DNA of 64,000 nucleotides from Granulosicoccus sp045110515 (lineage in GTDB: Bacteria > Pseudomonadota > Gammaproteobacteria > Granulosicoccales > Granulosicoccaceae). The DNA lies in the NCBI GenBank assembly GCA_045110515.1, contig JBGCGD010000040.1, forward strand, positions 31,380-95,379, written 5' to 3'. The position numbers were made by a program, and so were the translations under genes. Under the pieces are notes generated by a model. It was given only the letters and a program-made list of their open reading frames with translations. It was not told where the DNA came from and searched no databases. Below, one piece after another: positions 29,535 through 38,086 of the stretch (position 1 is the stretch's first letter; each line of letters starts with the position of its first letter).

Positions 29535-30833
29535 ATGATTACAGCAGCAGGAGCCGGATCGGGCATTGATGTAGAGAGCATACTCTCTCAGCTGAATCAA
29601 CTAAACAGACAACCGGTCACTACACTAAACGCAAAACGCGCAGAACTAGATGTTGAACTTAGCGCCTATGGAACAGTTAAAAGTGCGCTGTCAAGCTTGC
29701 AAACAGCCGCAAAATCTCTGAGTAATACTTCTGATTTTGGTGCTTTTGTAGCAACAAGTAGTGATGAGGACATCTTCACGGCGACCTCCAATGGAGGTAG
29801 TGTTAGTGAAAACTTAGATATTGAAGTATTAGCCCTAGCCACAAATCATCGTATGGCTAGCTCAGCTTACGCTAGCTCAGAGGCTGCTGTTGCTCAAGGA
29901 ACATACAGCTTTTCCTCAGGTGACAATAGCTTCGATATCTCGCTTAACTCTGAAGACGCTACGCTTCAAGGCTTAAGAGATGCAATCAACGATTCCATCA
30001 ACAACAGTAGTGTTTCTGCGAGCATAGTGAACGTTGACGGTGGTAGTCGCCTTGTATTGACCTCAAAAAATTCTGGCACAGAAGGTACAATTTCAGTTAC
30101 GGATCCGTCTCAATCGGGTGGATCGCCATCTGATTTTAGCGAGATTACTCCCGCTACTGATGCAAGTTTAATCATTCACGGTTTCGCGGTCACAAGCTCA
30201 TCGAATGTAGTTACGAATGCTATTGATGGAGTAACACTGAACCTTAAATCTACGGGTGAGGCAAAAGTAACAACAGAGAGAGATACCAACAGCCTCAGAG
30301 AGTCGCTAAATGAATTCGTAATTAAATACAATTCTATGAGTTCAACTCTACAAGACCTCAGTAATTCCGGACTTCAGGGTGATCAACTCCCTCGAGGCAT
30401 TGACACGCGAATGCGAGAAATATTTTTTAGCGAAGTTGAGCTTCCAAACGGTGACAAATCAAATGCTCTTGCCCTCGGGTTTAGCTTTGACAGAGACGGC
30501 GTTTTAAGTATCGATGAAACAAAATACAATACAGCCTTAGACTCTGGAGTAGACCGGTTTGTAGAATTTTTCAGTTCAACCGATGGAGTCGCTTCAAAAT
30601 TCACGAATTTGGTCGATGAATATACTCAGGCAGGCGGCATTATTAACTCTCGAGAAGACGGCGTGGGTACAAGAAAAGGAAATATTGATGACCAGATTGA
30701 ACGCCTTGAATATCGCCTTGATAAAGCAAGCGAAAGATTAAGAAAACAATTTACCGCCATGGACTTGACAGTCACTAACCTACAATCAACCAGTTCATTT
30801 CTCACCAGTAGATTAAGCAATAGCAACGTATGA
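29535..30833 (+). CDS. fliD: Flagellar filament cap protein FliD (HAP2)
   Basis: A 432-residue cap protein. The N-terminus has GAGSGIDVESILSQLNQLNR, diagnostic of FliD, and the C-terminus has the long coiled coil (DDQIERLEYRLDKASERLRK then FTAMDLTVTNLQSTSSFL). A pentamer at the filament tip folds incoming flagellin. It is followed by fliS with a 4-base ATGA overlap, then fliT; FliT is its chaperone in other species. AAAGGGG lies 8 bases before the ATG. Confidence 0.96.
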   Translation: MITAAGAGSGIDVESILSQLNQLNRQPVTTLNAKRAELDVELSAYGTVKSALSSLQTAAKSLSNTSDFGAFVATSSDEDIFTATSNGGSVSENLDIEVLALATNHRMASSAYASSEAAVAQGTYSFSSGDNSFDISLNSEDATLQGLRDAINDSINNSSVSASIVNVDGGSRLVLTSKNSGTEGTISVTDPSQSGGSPSDFSEITPATDASLIIHGFAVTSSSNVVTNAIDGVTLNLKSTGEAKVTTERDTNSLRESLNEFVIKYNSMSSTLQDLSNSGLQGDQLPRGIDTRMREIFFSEVELPNGDKSNALALGFSFDRDGVLSIDETKYNTALDSGVDRFVEFFSSTDGVASKFTNLVDEYTQAGGIINSREDGVGTRKGNIDDQIERLEYRLDKASERLRKQFTAMDLTVTNLQSTSSFLTSRLSNSNV

Positions 30834-31213
30834 CTTTACACGCATATAAATCGGTTAAACGTGCAACGCTTGTTGAAGGAGCTTCTCCACACCGTTTAAC
30901 TGAAATGCTTTACGAAGGTTCTTTAAGTAACATTGCAATTGCATCAAAACACATGGAATCTGGTGATCGCCAATTAGTTCACCACCATATTGATAAAGCT
31001 CTCGCAATTGTTCAGGAACTTCAGGGCAGCTTGAAGGATTATGAAAAAAACGAACTAGCAGCAAATCTATATGATCTCTACAGCTATATCGCTACCACAC
31101 TACTAGCTTCAGAACACGCTATGAATAGCGATGGCCTAAAGCAATGTGAAGCACTAATTAATACATTATTGGAAGCCTGGCAATCAATATCCCCTGAAAC
31201 CCAAGCAGCATGA
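30830..31213 (+). CDS. fliS: Flagellin export chaperone FliS
   Basis: A 127-residue helical protein with the FliS pattern: a Y-K-S-V start, ASPHRLTEMLYEGSLSNIAI, and LYDLYSYIATTLLASE near residues 84-99. It binds the FliC C-terminus in the cytoplasm and stops premature polymerisation. It overlaps fliD and fliT by four bases on each side. Confidence 0.95.
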   Translation: MTLHAYKSVKRATLVEGASPHRLTEMLYEGSLSNIAIASKHMESGDRQLVHHHIDKALAIVQELQGSLKDYEKNELAANLYDLYSYIATTLLASEHAMNSDGLKQCEALINTLLEAWQSISPETQAA

Positions 31214-31557
31214 AAAGTCTCTTAGCTCTCTCAGTACTCGTCAAGGTTCATGGCGTTATGTTGTCTATGCTCGAAGAAGCCGAGAAAGCTAATTGGCAGG
31301 AGCTTAATCGCCTAGACAGTGAGAGAAGATCTCTACTGGAAAACGATCAAAATTCAGTTATCGTTGGCAAAAGAACATCTAATGAATACGATGACTGGTG
31401 TAAGAAAATCTTAAAGCTTGATGCTGAAATTAACAGGACAGTTATCGTTGCCAAACAAAATCTAGTTAAGGAGGGGCGTGGAATGAACGCTCAGATTAAC
31501 GCTAAAAAGAGTTATGAAGACGCAGCTTCTAAACTAACGACTACCTACGGACAATAA
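31210..31557 (+). CDS. fliT: FliT-like flagellar chaperone
   Basis: A 115-residue charged, helical protein that overlaps the fliS stop by ATGA. The pattern EEAEKANWQELNRLDSERRS followed by a second helical hairpin is that of FliT, which binds FliD and the export ATPase. Sequence conservation in this family is low, so the call leans on size, helix pattern and its place after fliD-fliS. Confidence 0.75.
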   Translation: MKSLLALSVLVKVHGVMLSMLEEAEKANWQELNRLDSERRSLLENDQNSVIVGKRTSNEYDDWCKKILKLDAEINRTVIVAKQNLVKEGRGMNAQINAKKSYEDAASKLTTTYGQ

Positions 31558-31571
31558 CTAGAGTTACGAGA

Positions 31572-31877
31572 ATGGGCACAATCGACTCTCAGTCAAAAAA
31601 TAGTACTGCAAACAGCGACACTGCAAGCAATGATCTGTTCGCTGGTATGCAACCGGCATTTAAACACGAGATAACCGGAGAAGCCCATTTGGCTCAGTCT
31701 TCGCCCGGTATCCCCTCTTCTGCATATGCTTTTATTGGATTACCCGATGAATGGATCGCCGAGAGGGACGATTGCGGCCAGGCGATAGCGTTACACCCTG
31801 AAATCTTACCGGGATACTGGCGTGATGCTCAGTTTATAGGTCTACGCGAATTGCCTTCATTACCTCTAGACGGTTAG
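31572..31877 (+). CDS. Small unknown protein at the end of the flagellin cluster
   Basis: A 101-residue protein that I do not recognise. Residues 1-45 are polar and Ser/Asn-rich, probably disordered; residues 50-100 hold IPSSAYAFIGLPDEWIAERD and EILPGYWRDAQFIGLRELP, a compact Trp- and Pro-containing part. It starts 14 bases after fliT on the same strand, so it is probably the last gene of the fliD-S-T unit. Its stop overlaps the stop of the converging PilZ gene (shared TTAG). The Shine-Dalgarno is weak. It has no signal peptide. Confidence 0.6.
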   Translation: MGTIDSQSKNSTANSDTASNDLFAGMQPAFKHEITGEAHLAQSSPGIPSSAYAFIGLPDEWIAERDDCGQAIALHPEILPGYWRDAQFIGLRELPSLPLDG

Positions 31878-32446
31878 CCTTCCCGGCGTGCTTGCAACTT
31901 AATTTGTTGTAGTTTTGCCATGTGTCTGATCAGCGCTTCGGCATCGTCTTCGTGTAAATGCTTAAACTTTGCCGCAACAATATACGGGTGTTCCGAACTT
32001 TCTCTCACGACCCTTGTGACTTCCGCAATCGAAAAAACCTGCACGGCACTCGTAGACAACACCAGTTGGAGCTTCAAATGATCACCTGAGGTGAATTCAC
32101 GCTCTGTTGGAAAGCTTACGCTTGAACATGAAATATTCACGTCACGCATTCGCAAACTATGATGCAAAGCTTCTGTATCTGAAAGGCAGCTTGCAACAAG
32201 CATCATCTGCTCTTCCATGCTGTCTAAATAATTTCCGATGTCAGGATCACGTTTACGAATCATTAAAAGGTTAGATCTACGTTTCTCCCTTTGAAGTTTG
32301 AAGTGAGAGGTAAAACAATACCTCAAACGGAATTCATCGAAGTTATCAATGATGGTGTCGAGATCAGGCTGCTCTAGTTTCTCTGCGCATAGCAACATTG
32401 AGTCATCTAATCGGAACGCTTCCCGTCGGTTAGTTTCATTGCTCAT
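31874..32446 (-). CDS. Atypical PilZ-domain protein (tPilZ-like)
   Basis: A 190-residue protein. It has an N-terminal RREAFR (RxxxR, residues 8-12) and, about 90 residues later, NISCSS in place of the usual D/NxSxxG c-di-GMP motif, then a beta-barrel end (YIVAAKF). Between them lies a long helical insert with DSMEEQMMLVASCLSDTEAL. A helical insert splitting the PilZ barrel resembles the tetrameric tPilZ class. The degenerate second motif leaves c-di-GMP binding uncertain. Its ATG overlaps the pomB stop (TAATG), so it is probably cotranslated with the stator. A role as a regulator acting on the motor is inferred from this position. Confidence 0.7.
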   Translation of the reverse strand: MSNETNRREAFRLDDSMLLCAEKLEQPDLDTIIDNFDEFRLRYCFTSHFKLQREKRRSNLLMIRKRDPDIGNYLDSMEEQMMLVASCLSDTEALHHSLRMRDVNISCSSVSFPTEREFTSGDHLKLQLVLSTSAVQVFSIAEVTRVVRESSEHPYIVAAKFKHLHEDDAEALIRHMAKLQQIKLQARREG

Positions 32447-33240
32447 TATTCTTCCTCGGAACCGAGCGTTATATTGATCTCAATACGACGATTGATAGCG
32501 CGATTTTCGGCGGTATCGTTATTTGTAATAGGCTTCGTATCAGAGAATGCGCGAATTTCAAGACGGGATGGTTCGATTTTTACATTCTCGGCCAAATGAT
32601 GTACCACAGAGGCTGATCTGGCCGCAGAGAGCACCCAGTTTGATCCATAAATATCATTGGAAATAGGAATATTGTCTGTGTGACCGGCGACAATAACGCG
32701 GCCATCCGTTTTATTAAGCACATCACTGAGTTTATCAAGTACAGAAAAAAATTCTGGTTCCAATTCAGCCTTACCTGACGGAAACGCATCAGCTTCTCTC
32801 ACTCGAATCATCACACTGTCTTCGTACAGTACGACGTCTATGATTTCTTCATTGATTTCCTCGGAATAAGCCATTTCTATCTTAGAAATTAGATCTTCCA
32901 TCTCCTCAGAAATCGGTGTGTTGATACGAATTTCTTCGCGATTGTCATCGACTGTGTCCTGTTCAATAATTCTCATTACCGTTGGTTCAGGCTTACCTGG
33001 CGAGAATTCCTGCTTAATAATTGATGTGCCTCTAGGAATAGTATCGGACTTTATTTTCCTTTGAACACCAAATGCCATGTTCATCGATCCAGCTACTTGT
33101 TTGTACTTTCTCAAGTCCATCTCTGAGAATGACAGAAGAAGAACAAAGAAGCACATTAGCAGCGACATCAAATCAGCAAAGGTTGCCAACCACGCTGGCG
33201 CTCCTTCTTCACATTCTTCGCATTCATGATCTTCGCTCAT
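32446..33240 (-). CDS. pomB: Sodium-type stator subunit PomB
   Basis: A 264-residue stator B subunit. After a Cys/Glu-rich tail comes the single membrane helix PAWLATFADLMSLLMCFFVL with the ion-binding Asp23, followed by LSFSEMDLRKYKQVAGSMNM and PRGTSIIKQEFSPGKPEPT, which match Vibrio PomB rather than proton-type MotB. The C-terminal half is the OmpA-like peptidoglycan anchor (VIVAGHTDNIPISND, then NRAINRRIEI). With PomA it forms the channel that drives rotation. It lies 27 bases after pomA. Confidence 0.93.
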   Translation of the reverse strand: MSEDHECEECEEGAPAWLATFADLMSLLMCFFVLLLSFSEMDLRKYKQVAGSMNMAFGVQRKIKSDTIPRGTSIIKQEFSPGKPEPTVMRIIEQDTVDDNREEIRINTPISEEMEDLISKIEMAYSEEINEEIIDVVLYEDSVMIRVREADAFPSGKAELEPEFFSVLDKLSDVLNKTDGRVIVAGHTDNIPISNDIYGSNWVLSAARSASVVHHLAENVKIEPSRLEIRAFSDTKPITNNDTAENRAINRRIEINITLGSEEE

Positions 33241-33267
33241 GCTACAGCACTCCGATTGATAATCGGA

Positions 33268-34029
33268 TTATTTACCAGCATTGAGTTCACGCTTACTTTC
33301 AGGTAAGTATGCGACTAATTGCTGCTGTAGCACCCTTGGATTCATGCCATCCTGAATTCCCGCGACAGATTCTAAAACCAATAATTTGTTAAGCCTTTCA
33401 TGAGCACTAATGGCTTTTAGTTTTGCGGCAATAGGTAGGGCAATAGCATTGGCGATAATCGCGCCATAAAGCGTTGTTAACAGAGCTACGGCCATCGCCG
33501 GTCCGATTGATTTTGGATCGTCCATGTTCGCCAACATCTGAACCAATCCGATAAGCGTTCCTATCATTCCCATAGCTGGGGCTGCTTCCGCTATGGATTT
33601 GAACATTAATATTCCGGTATTCTGGCGATCAAGCTCCAAATTAATATCCTTGGAAAGCATTTTCTGAACAGTTTCGGTGGAATGTCCATCGATACATAAT
33701 TTGATTCCATCGTCTAGAAATTTATCATCGATATCATTTCCTTCCAGTGCAAGGATGCCCTCTTTTCTTGCTACATCAGCAAGACCAATCGCCTCTTCAA
33801 TTAATTTTTCGGGCGGGATAGATTTATGCATGAACGCTCGAAGCGTTACTTTAAAAGAACCGAGAAATTGCGCTAGAGATATCTGGCACAATGTGACCAT
33901 AAAGGTTCCACCCACCACCACAACAATACTTGGAATATTGACAAATGTGTTTACACTGCCGCCTAGAAAAATCGAGGCTACAATGACACCTAAACCACCA
34001 AAAAGTCCGAGAAGCGTTGCGATATCCAC
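33268..34029 (-). CDS. pomA: Sodium-type stator subunit PomA
   Basis: A 253-residue membrane protein with four predicted helices. The start MDIATLLGLFGGLGVIVASI and the third/fourth helix region (EAAPAMGMIGTLIGLVQMLA, then MAVALLTTLYGAIIANAIAL) match the PomA/MotA family and are closest to the Vibrio PomA pattern, including NMDDPKSIGPAMAVALLTTL. The cytoplasmic loop between helices 2 and 3 interacts with FliG. It precedes pomB and is codirectional with the fli-flh operon. Confidence 0.93.
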   Translation of the reverse strand: MDIATLLGLFGGLGVIVASIFLGGSVNTFVNIPSIVVVVGGTFMVTLCQISLAQFLGSFKVTLRAFMHKSIPPEKLIEEAIGLADVARKEGILALEGNDIDDKFLDDGIKLCIDGHSTETVQKMLSKDINLELDRQNTGILMFKSIAEAAPAMGMIGTLIGLVQMLANMDDPKSIGPAMAVALLTTLYGAIIANAIALPIAAKLKAISAHERLNKLLVLESVAGIQDGMNPRVLQQQLVAYLPESKRELNAGK

Positions 34030-34064
34030 TGTATATAAACTTCCTAAGTCTTTGCCTTCATGCT

Positions 34065-34457
34065 TTACGCAGTAGAGTCTTCAAAACGAGCAACTACCGC
34101 ATCGTTCCCATGCAATGCAACTATCAGCTCCGCCTCATCGGATGACAATCCATGCAATCTGACCAACTCCCTATAGCTTTTGCCTTCTTTTGCATCCCGT
34201 ATAGCAATTTGATGCCTATCATCAGCAGACTGATAGACCTCGCGTAGCTGTATCTCGTTTCCCAATTCGTTAATGCAATTCTGCGTTGAAGACTGGAACT
34301 CAACCAGCTTCACTAGCAGAGCTTCCAGTTGATCTGACTTTTTCTTCTGCTCATTTGTGGCTGATATCAGCCCATTTACTTTGCTGTAAAGCATTGTGCA
34401 CAATGAGCCAACCAAGGCAGTTAAACCAATACTTAAAATTATTAAACCGCTGTTCAT
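34065..34457 (-). CDS. DUF2802-like membrane-anchored small protein
   Basis: A 130-residue protein with one N-terminal membrane helix (LIILSIGLTALVGSLCTMLY), a coiled-coil middle (NEQKKKSDQLEALLVKLVEF) and a C-terminal helix-turn-helix-like end (SYRELVRLHGLSSDEAELIV). This is the layout of the DUF2802 proteins found near flagellar and chemotaxis genes in Pseudomonas and relatives; their function is unknown. Its ATG overlaps the flhF stop (ATGA) and pomA follows after 35 bases. Confidence 0.7.
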   Translation of the reverse strand: MNSGLIILSIGLTALVGSLCTMLYSKVNGLISATNEQKKKSDQLEALLVKLVEFQSSTQNCINELGNEIQLREVYQSADDRHQIAIRDAKEGKSYRELVRLHGLSSDEAELIVALHGNDAVVARFEDSTA

Positions 34458-35953
34458 GATTCCTCCAAAGCCGTTGAGCCACTGAGTAAATTGTTTTCAG
34501 AAAAAGACGAACTGGAAGGCTGGATGAGTCTTTGCAGCCAGTCATCATCTGGTGTGCGATCAATTCGACGGCTCATGGCAACTGCAGTGGCAACCAATAC
34601 AGACGCATCAGCTCTCTGCAAAGGTTTCTGTACACTTGAGGAATCAGACCAATACGCAATCGGTATATCATGACGAATAATCGAATTGAACAATTCACCT
34701 AGCCGAGCGTTGCTATCAAGATGGGTGAGTACGCAGTTAATGTTTCTGTTCTTACAATGCTTAGCGATTAGTTCCTCAACAATGGACGACTGCGTGGTAG
34801 CTGGAAGTGCGAATAAGTGCCTTACACTGTCCTTGTCGCGTGGATGAGTAAGACACTCAGGCAATTCGATAGCATCTGCATCATCAGGAAGTGAATGATC
34901 AACCAACACTAATTTTTTATGCTTAAACGCATCAACAAGTGAATCAATCTCATGCATATCATGAGCGTGTACAGTGGGAACCCCCAGTAGTCGCCCATAA
35001 GATTGAAGCTCTTCAAATGCTCCGATCCGGCGGGTATCTGCACAAATAATTACGATAGACTGATTCCCCTCCTTTTTGACATGCTCAGTCGCCAGTTTAA
35101 CTAACGCTGTTGTCTTACCTGAACCAGGTGCACCCGACATAATCGTTACGCCGGGGACCGAAAGCGTCTTGTCAGAAGCAACAGGCAGCGTAGATTTTAG
35201 AAGTGCGTAAGATTGCCTTATAGCAGCATCAAGAGGCATGTCAGGCTCAGCCCTTTCCACCAAACGAATAGCGATTTCAGCGCCCAGCCCCAGTGACAGC
35301 AAATGCTGCAAATGCTGACTTCTGCACGGAGAGCTACTGCCCCAGAGGTTAACCTTCAGTGCTTTGAATTGATCCTCAATCATCGCATTTTGAGCATCCA
35401 TGGCACTAAACAGGCTCTGCAGTTGCTCTGTTGAATGCGATGGAGCTATCGCATCCGAATCGATTGAGGACTTAATAGCTGGCTCTTCCACTATCGCCTC
35501 AGTGTTACTGACAAGCATTTCAGATTCGTCAGCTGTATTGTCATCCTCACTGACTCTAGAGAGCGGCTCTAATGGCCGCGCATCCATCGCATCGGATGCA
35601 ATCGATTGACTCAGCTCGCCGATATCGACCACATCATCAAGCAATTCATCCGCAGTATTTGTTGACGCGCCCTTACCCGTCTCAGAGTCTATAGACGAAC
35701 TAGTCAGCTCGTTCGCAGTATTTTCATCAGGAGCATCAACCATCGCCTCCGACACTGCATCTAATGACTCGTTAATGTCATCGATGCTCATTTCAGCTAG
35801 CGTTGAAGCATCATCCATCTGCCCGGTGGCTATTATTTCAACCAAATCACCGTGCCTTCGGTTAGCCAAGATAATGGCTTCTTCGCCTAGTGACATGCGA
35901 ACCGCATCCAGTGCGGCAGGTGTTGATTCTGCAGTAAAACGTCTAAGTTGCAT
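34454..35953 (-). CDS. flhF: Flagellar placement GTPase FlhF, with degenerate motifs
   Basis: 499 residues from ATG 35953. GAGG lies six bases upstream; the frame opens four codons earlier at a TTG. The N-terminus MQLRRFTAESTPAALDAVR matches the FlhF B domain. Residues ~50-190 are a long acidic, Ser-rich insert, and ~200-499 are the NG GTPase domain. G1 is intact (GAPGSGKTT, 274-282) and ADTRRIGAFEELQSYG is recognisable. The G3 motif DTAG is DHSL (352-355) and G4 TKxD is THLD (410-413). FlhF normally sets the polar site of assembly together with FlhG, which is not next to it here. A weak sigma-54-like box at 36001-36017 (8 of 11) lies at the flhA end. GTPase activity may be altered. Confidence 0.85.
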   Translation of the reverse strand: MQLRRFTAESTPAALDAVRMSLGEEAIILANRRHGDLVEIIATGQMDDASTLAEMSIDDINESLDAVSEAMVDAPDENTANELTSSSIDSETGKGASTNTADELLDDVVDIGELSQSIASDAMDARPLEPLSRVSEDDNTADESEMLVSNTEAIVEEPAIKSSIDSDAIAPSHSTEQLQSLFSAMDAQNAMIEDQFKALKVNLWGSSSPCRSQHLQHLLSLGLGAEIAIRLVERAEPDMPLDAAIRQSYALLKSTLPVASDKTLSVPGVTIMSGAPGSGKTTALVKLATEHVKKEGNQSIVIICADTRRIGAFEELQSYGRLLGVPTVHAHDMHEIDSLVDAFKHKKLVLVDHSLPDDADAIELPECLTHPRDKDSVRHLFALPATTQSSIVEELIAKHCKNRNINCVLTHLDSNARLGELFNSIIRHDIPIAYWSDSSSVQKPLQRADASVLVATAVAMSRRIDRTPDDDWLQRLIQPSSSSFSENNLLSGSTALEES

Positions 35954-35998
35954 ATTTGGCCTCAATTTTCATCTGGCTGATACTTTGAATTAGGTGAA

Positions 35999-38083
35999 TC
36001 ATGCAGGATCGCTACCACCTATGTTGGCTATAACTTTCAATCGCTTCGTTTCAGCTATTTCGTTATATGCCAGTACTTTTAATAGTGGAATCGTATGTCG
36101 TACCATTCCCGCGAGCCAGCTTCGTAGTTTTGGACTGACTAAGAGCACAGCAGGTTCACCACTCATTTCCTGTCGGTGCGTACTATCTGCAAGCGATTGA
36201 TATAAACGCTCTGCTAAACCGGGTTCGATACCCAAACCCCCTCCACTTTCTGTTTCCACCGAACTCAAGCAAAGCTTTTCCAGCTCAGCATCAAGCGTGA
36301 TTACTGGAAGAGTGTCTTCAAAAGAGGTGAGCTGACCGGTTATCTGGCGTCGTAAAGCGACTCGAACAGCGGCAGTCAGCTCTTCAGCATCCTGTGTTTG
36401 TGTGCCCTTTTCAGCTAGTGTTTCAGCAATAGATCGCATGTCTTTCACCGGAATTCCTTCGTCGAGCAAGTTTTGTAAAACTTTCACCACGGTTGGCAGT
36501 GGTAATAGCTTTGGTACAAGGTCTTCAACCAATCTGGGAGCGCTTTTACTTAGGGAGTCTAAGAGGGATTGAACTTCCTCATGACCCAAAAGACTTCCGG
36601 CATGTTGAACAAGTAACTTACTCATGTGTGTCGCGATAACCGTGCCCGGATCGACAACCGTGTAACCTAAAGCTTGGGCGTTATCTCTCTGATCCAGATT
36701 AATCCACATTGCATCCATACCGTAAGCTGGGTCTTTAGTGACCACCCCTTGAAGCGCGCCGCCTTCAACGCCACTTCCTATGGCCAATTCGCGATCAGGA
36801 TAAATCTCGGCCTCCCCTTCGGTGACTCCAAGAATTGAGATTCGATAACGTGTCGGTGGCAAGTCCAAGTTATCTTTCATGTGGACTGCATGAATTAAAA
36901 ATCCTAAATCTTCCGTTAACTTACGCCTTACCGCTTTAATTCGATCGGGTAATTTCCCGCCCTGTCTTGCGTCTACCAAAGGTATTAAGCCAAAACCAAC
37001 TTCCAAGCTTAGGATATCTGTTGTTTTGACATCATCCCAACTGAGATCAGCTCGTTTTTCCGTCTCAACTTCACTCGATTCTGTTAACTCTTGTTCTTCT
37101 TCAATGGGTCGTTGTGTGTACCATGCATACAAACCTAAGCCGCCACCAAGAGTCAGAAAAACGAGATTCGGCATACCAGGCACCAAACCCAATGCACCTA
37201 TTAGCAGTGCCGTAATAACCAATGCGCGTTGGTCTTTAAACAATTGAAGGGAAATTTGCTCCCCCATATCTTCTTCAGAAGATACGCGAGTCACGATAAC
37301 CGCAGTACCCATTGACAATAGTAGAGATGGAATTTGTGCAACTAGACCATCGCCAATAGTAAGTAACGTGTAATTCGTCGCAGCTTCCGAAAAACTCAAG
37401 CCGTGCTGGCCTACACCCACGGCGAGTCCACCCAAGATGTTGATAAAAAGTACTAACAGACCGGCTATGGCATCACCTTTAACAAATTTACTAGCACCAT
37501 CCATGGAGCCATAGAAATCCGCCTCTCGACCAATATCAGCTCGCCGCTTTCGAGCTTCTTCCTGATCAAGTAAGCCCGCGTTAAGATCAGCATCAATAGC
37601 CATTTGCTTACCGGGCATAGCGTCAAGAACAAATCTGGCGCTCACTTCAGAAACACGCCCAGCACCTTTTGTAACAACGACAAAATTGATTATTACCAGT
37701 ATCGCAAACACCACGAAACCCACTGCGTAGTTGCCACCGATAACAAAGTTTCCAAATGACTCGATAACTTGTCCTGCGGAGGCAGTGCCGGTATGTCCCT
37801 CAAGCAACACGATTCGAGTTGAAGCGATATTCAACGAAAGACGCAACATTGTTGCTACAAGCAGTACCGTTGGAAAAGATGAAAATTCCAAGGGTCGGCT
37901 TGTATATACGGTGACGAGCAATACGATCAGTGAAAGTGCAATGTTGAACGTAAACAGCAGATCAAGACCGATTGTTGGGATCGGCAAAACCATCATGACA
38001 AGCATCAACAACACCAAAAAAGGTGCGCCAAGGCCAGTCAAATGCAGCTGGTTAAAAAAGGTTCTTATACTCTCAGTGTTCAC
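35999..38083 (-). CDS. flhA: Flagellar export gate protein FlhA
   Basis: A 694-residue protein of standard FlhA length. The N-terminal half has eight membrane helices and the FHIPEP-type region (SRPLEFSSFPTVLLVATMLR, then LDAMPGKQMAIDADLNAG). The C-terminal cytoplasmic domain includes GILGVTEGEAEIYPDRELAI-like sequence and PTRYRISILG. It forms the nonameric ring that docks substrates and chaperones at the export gate. It starts 3 bases after flhB. Confidence 0.97.
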   Translation of the reverse strand: MNTESIRTFFNQLHLTGLGAPFLVLLMLVMMVLPIPTIGLDLLFTFNIALSLIVLLVTVYTSRPLEFSSFPTVLLVATMLRLSLNIASTRIVLLEGHTGTASAGQVIESFGNFVIGGNYAVGFVVFAILVIINFVVVTKGAGRVSEVSARFVLDAMPGKQMAIDADLNAGLLDQEEARKRRADIGREADFYGSMDGASKFVKGDAIAGLLVLFINILGGLAVGVGQHGLSFSEAATNYTLLTIGDGLVAQIPSLLLSMGTAVIVTRVSSEEDMGEQISLQLFKDQRALVITALLIGALGLVPGMPNLVFLTLGGGLGLYAWYTQRPIEEEQELTESSEVETEKRADLSWDDVKTTDILSLEVGFGLIPLVDARQGGKLPDRIKAVRRKLTEDLGFLIHAVHMKDNLDLPPTRYRISILGVTEGEAEIYPDRELAIGSGVEGGALQGVVTKDPAYGMDAMWINLDQRDNAQALGYTVVDPGTVIATHMSKLLVQHAGSLLGHEEVQSLLDSLSKSAPRLVEDLVPKLLPLPTVVKVLQNLLDEGIPVKDMRSIAETLAEKGTQTQDAEELTAAVRVALRRQITGQLTSFEDTLPVITLDAELEKLCLSSVETESGGGLGIEPGLAERLYQSLADSTHRQEMSGEPAVLLVSPKLRSWLAGMVRHTIPLLKVLAYNEIAETKRLKVIANIGGSDPA

Positions 38084-38086
38084 GGT

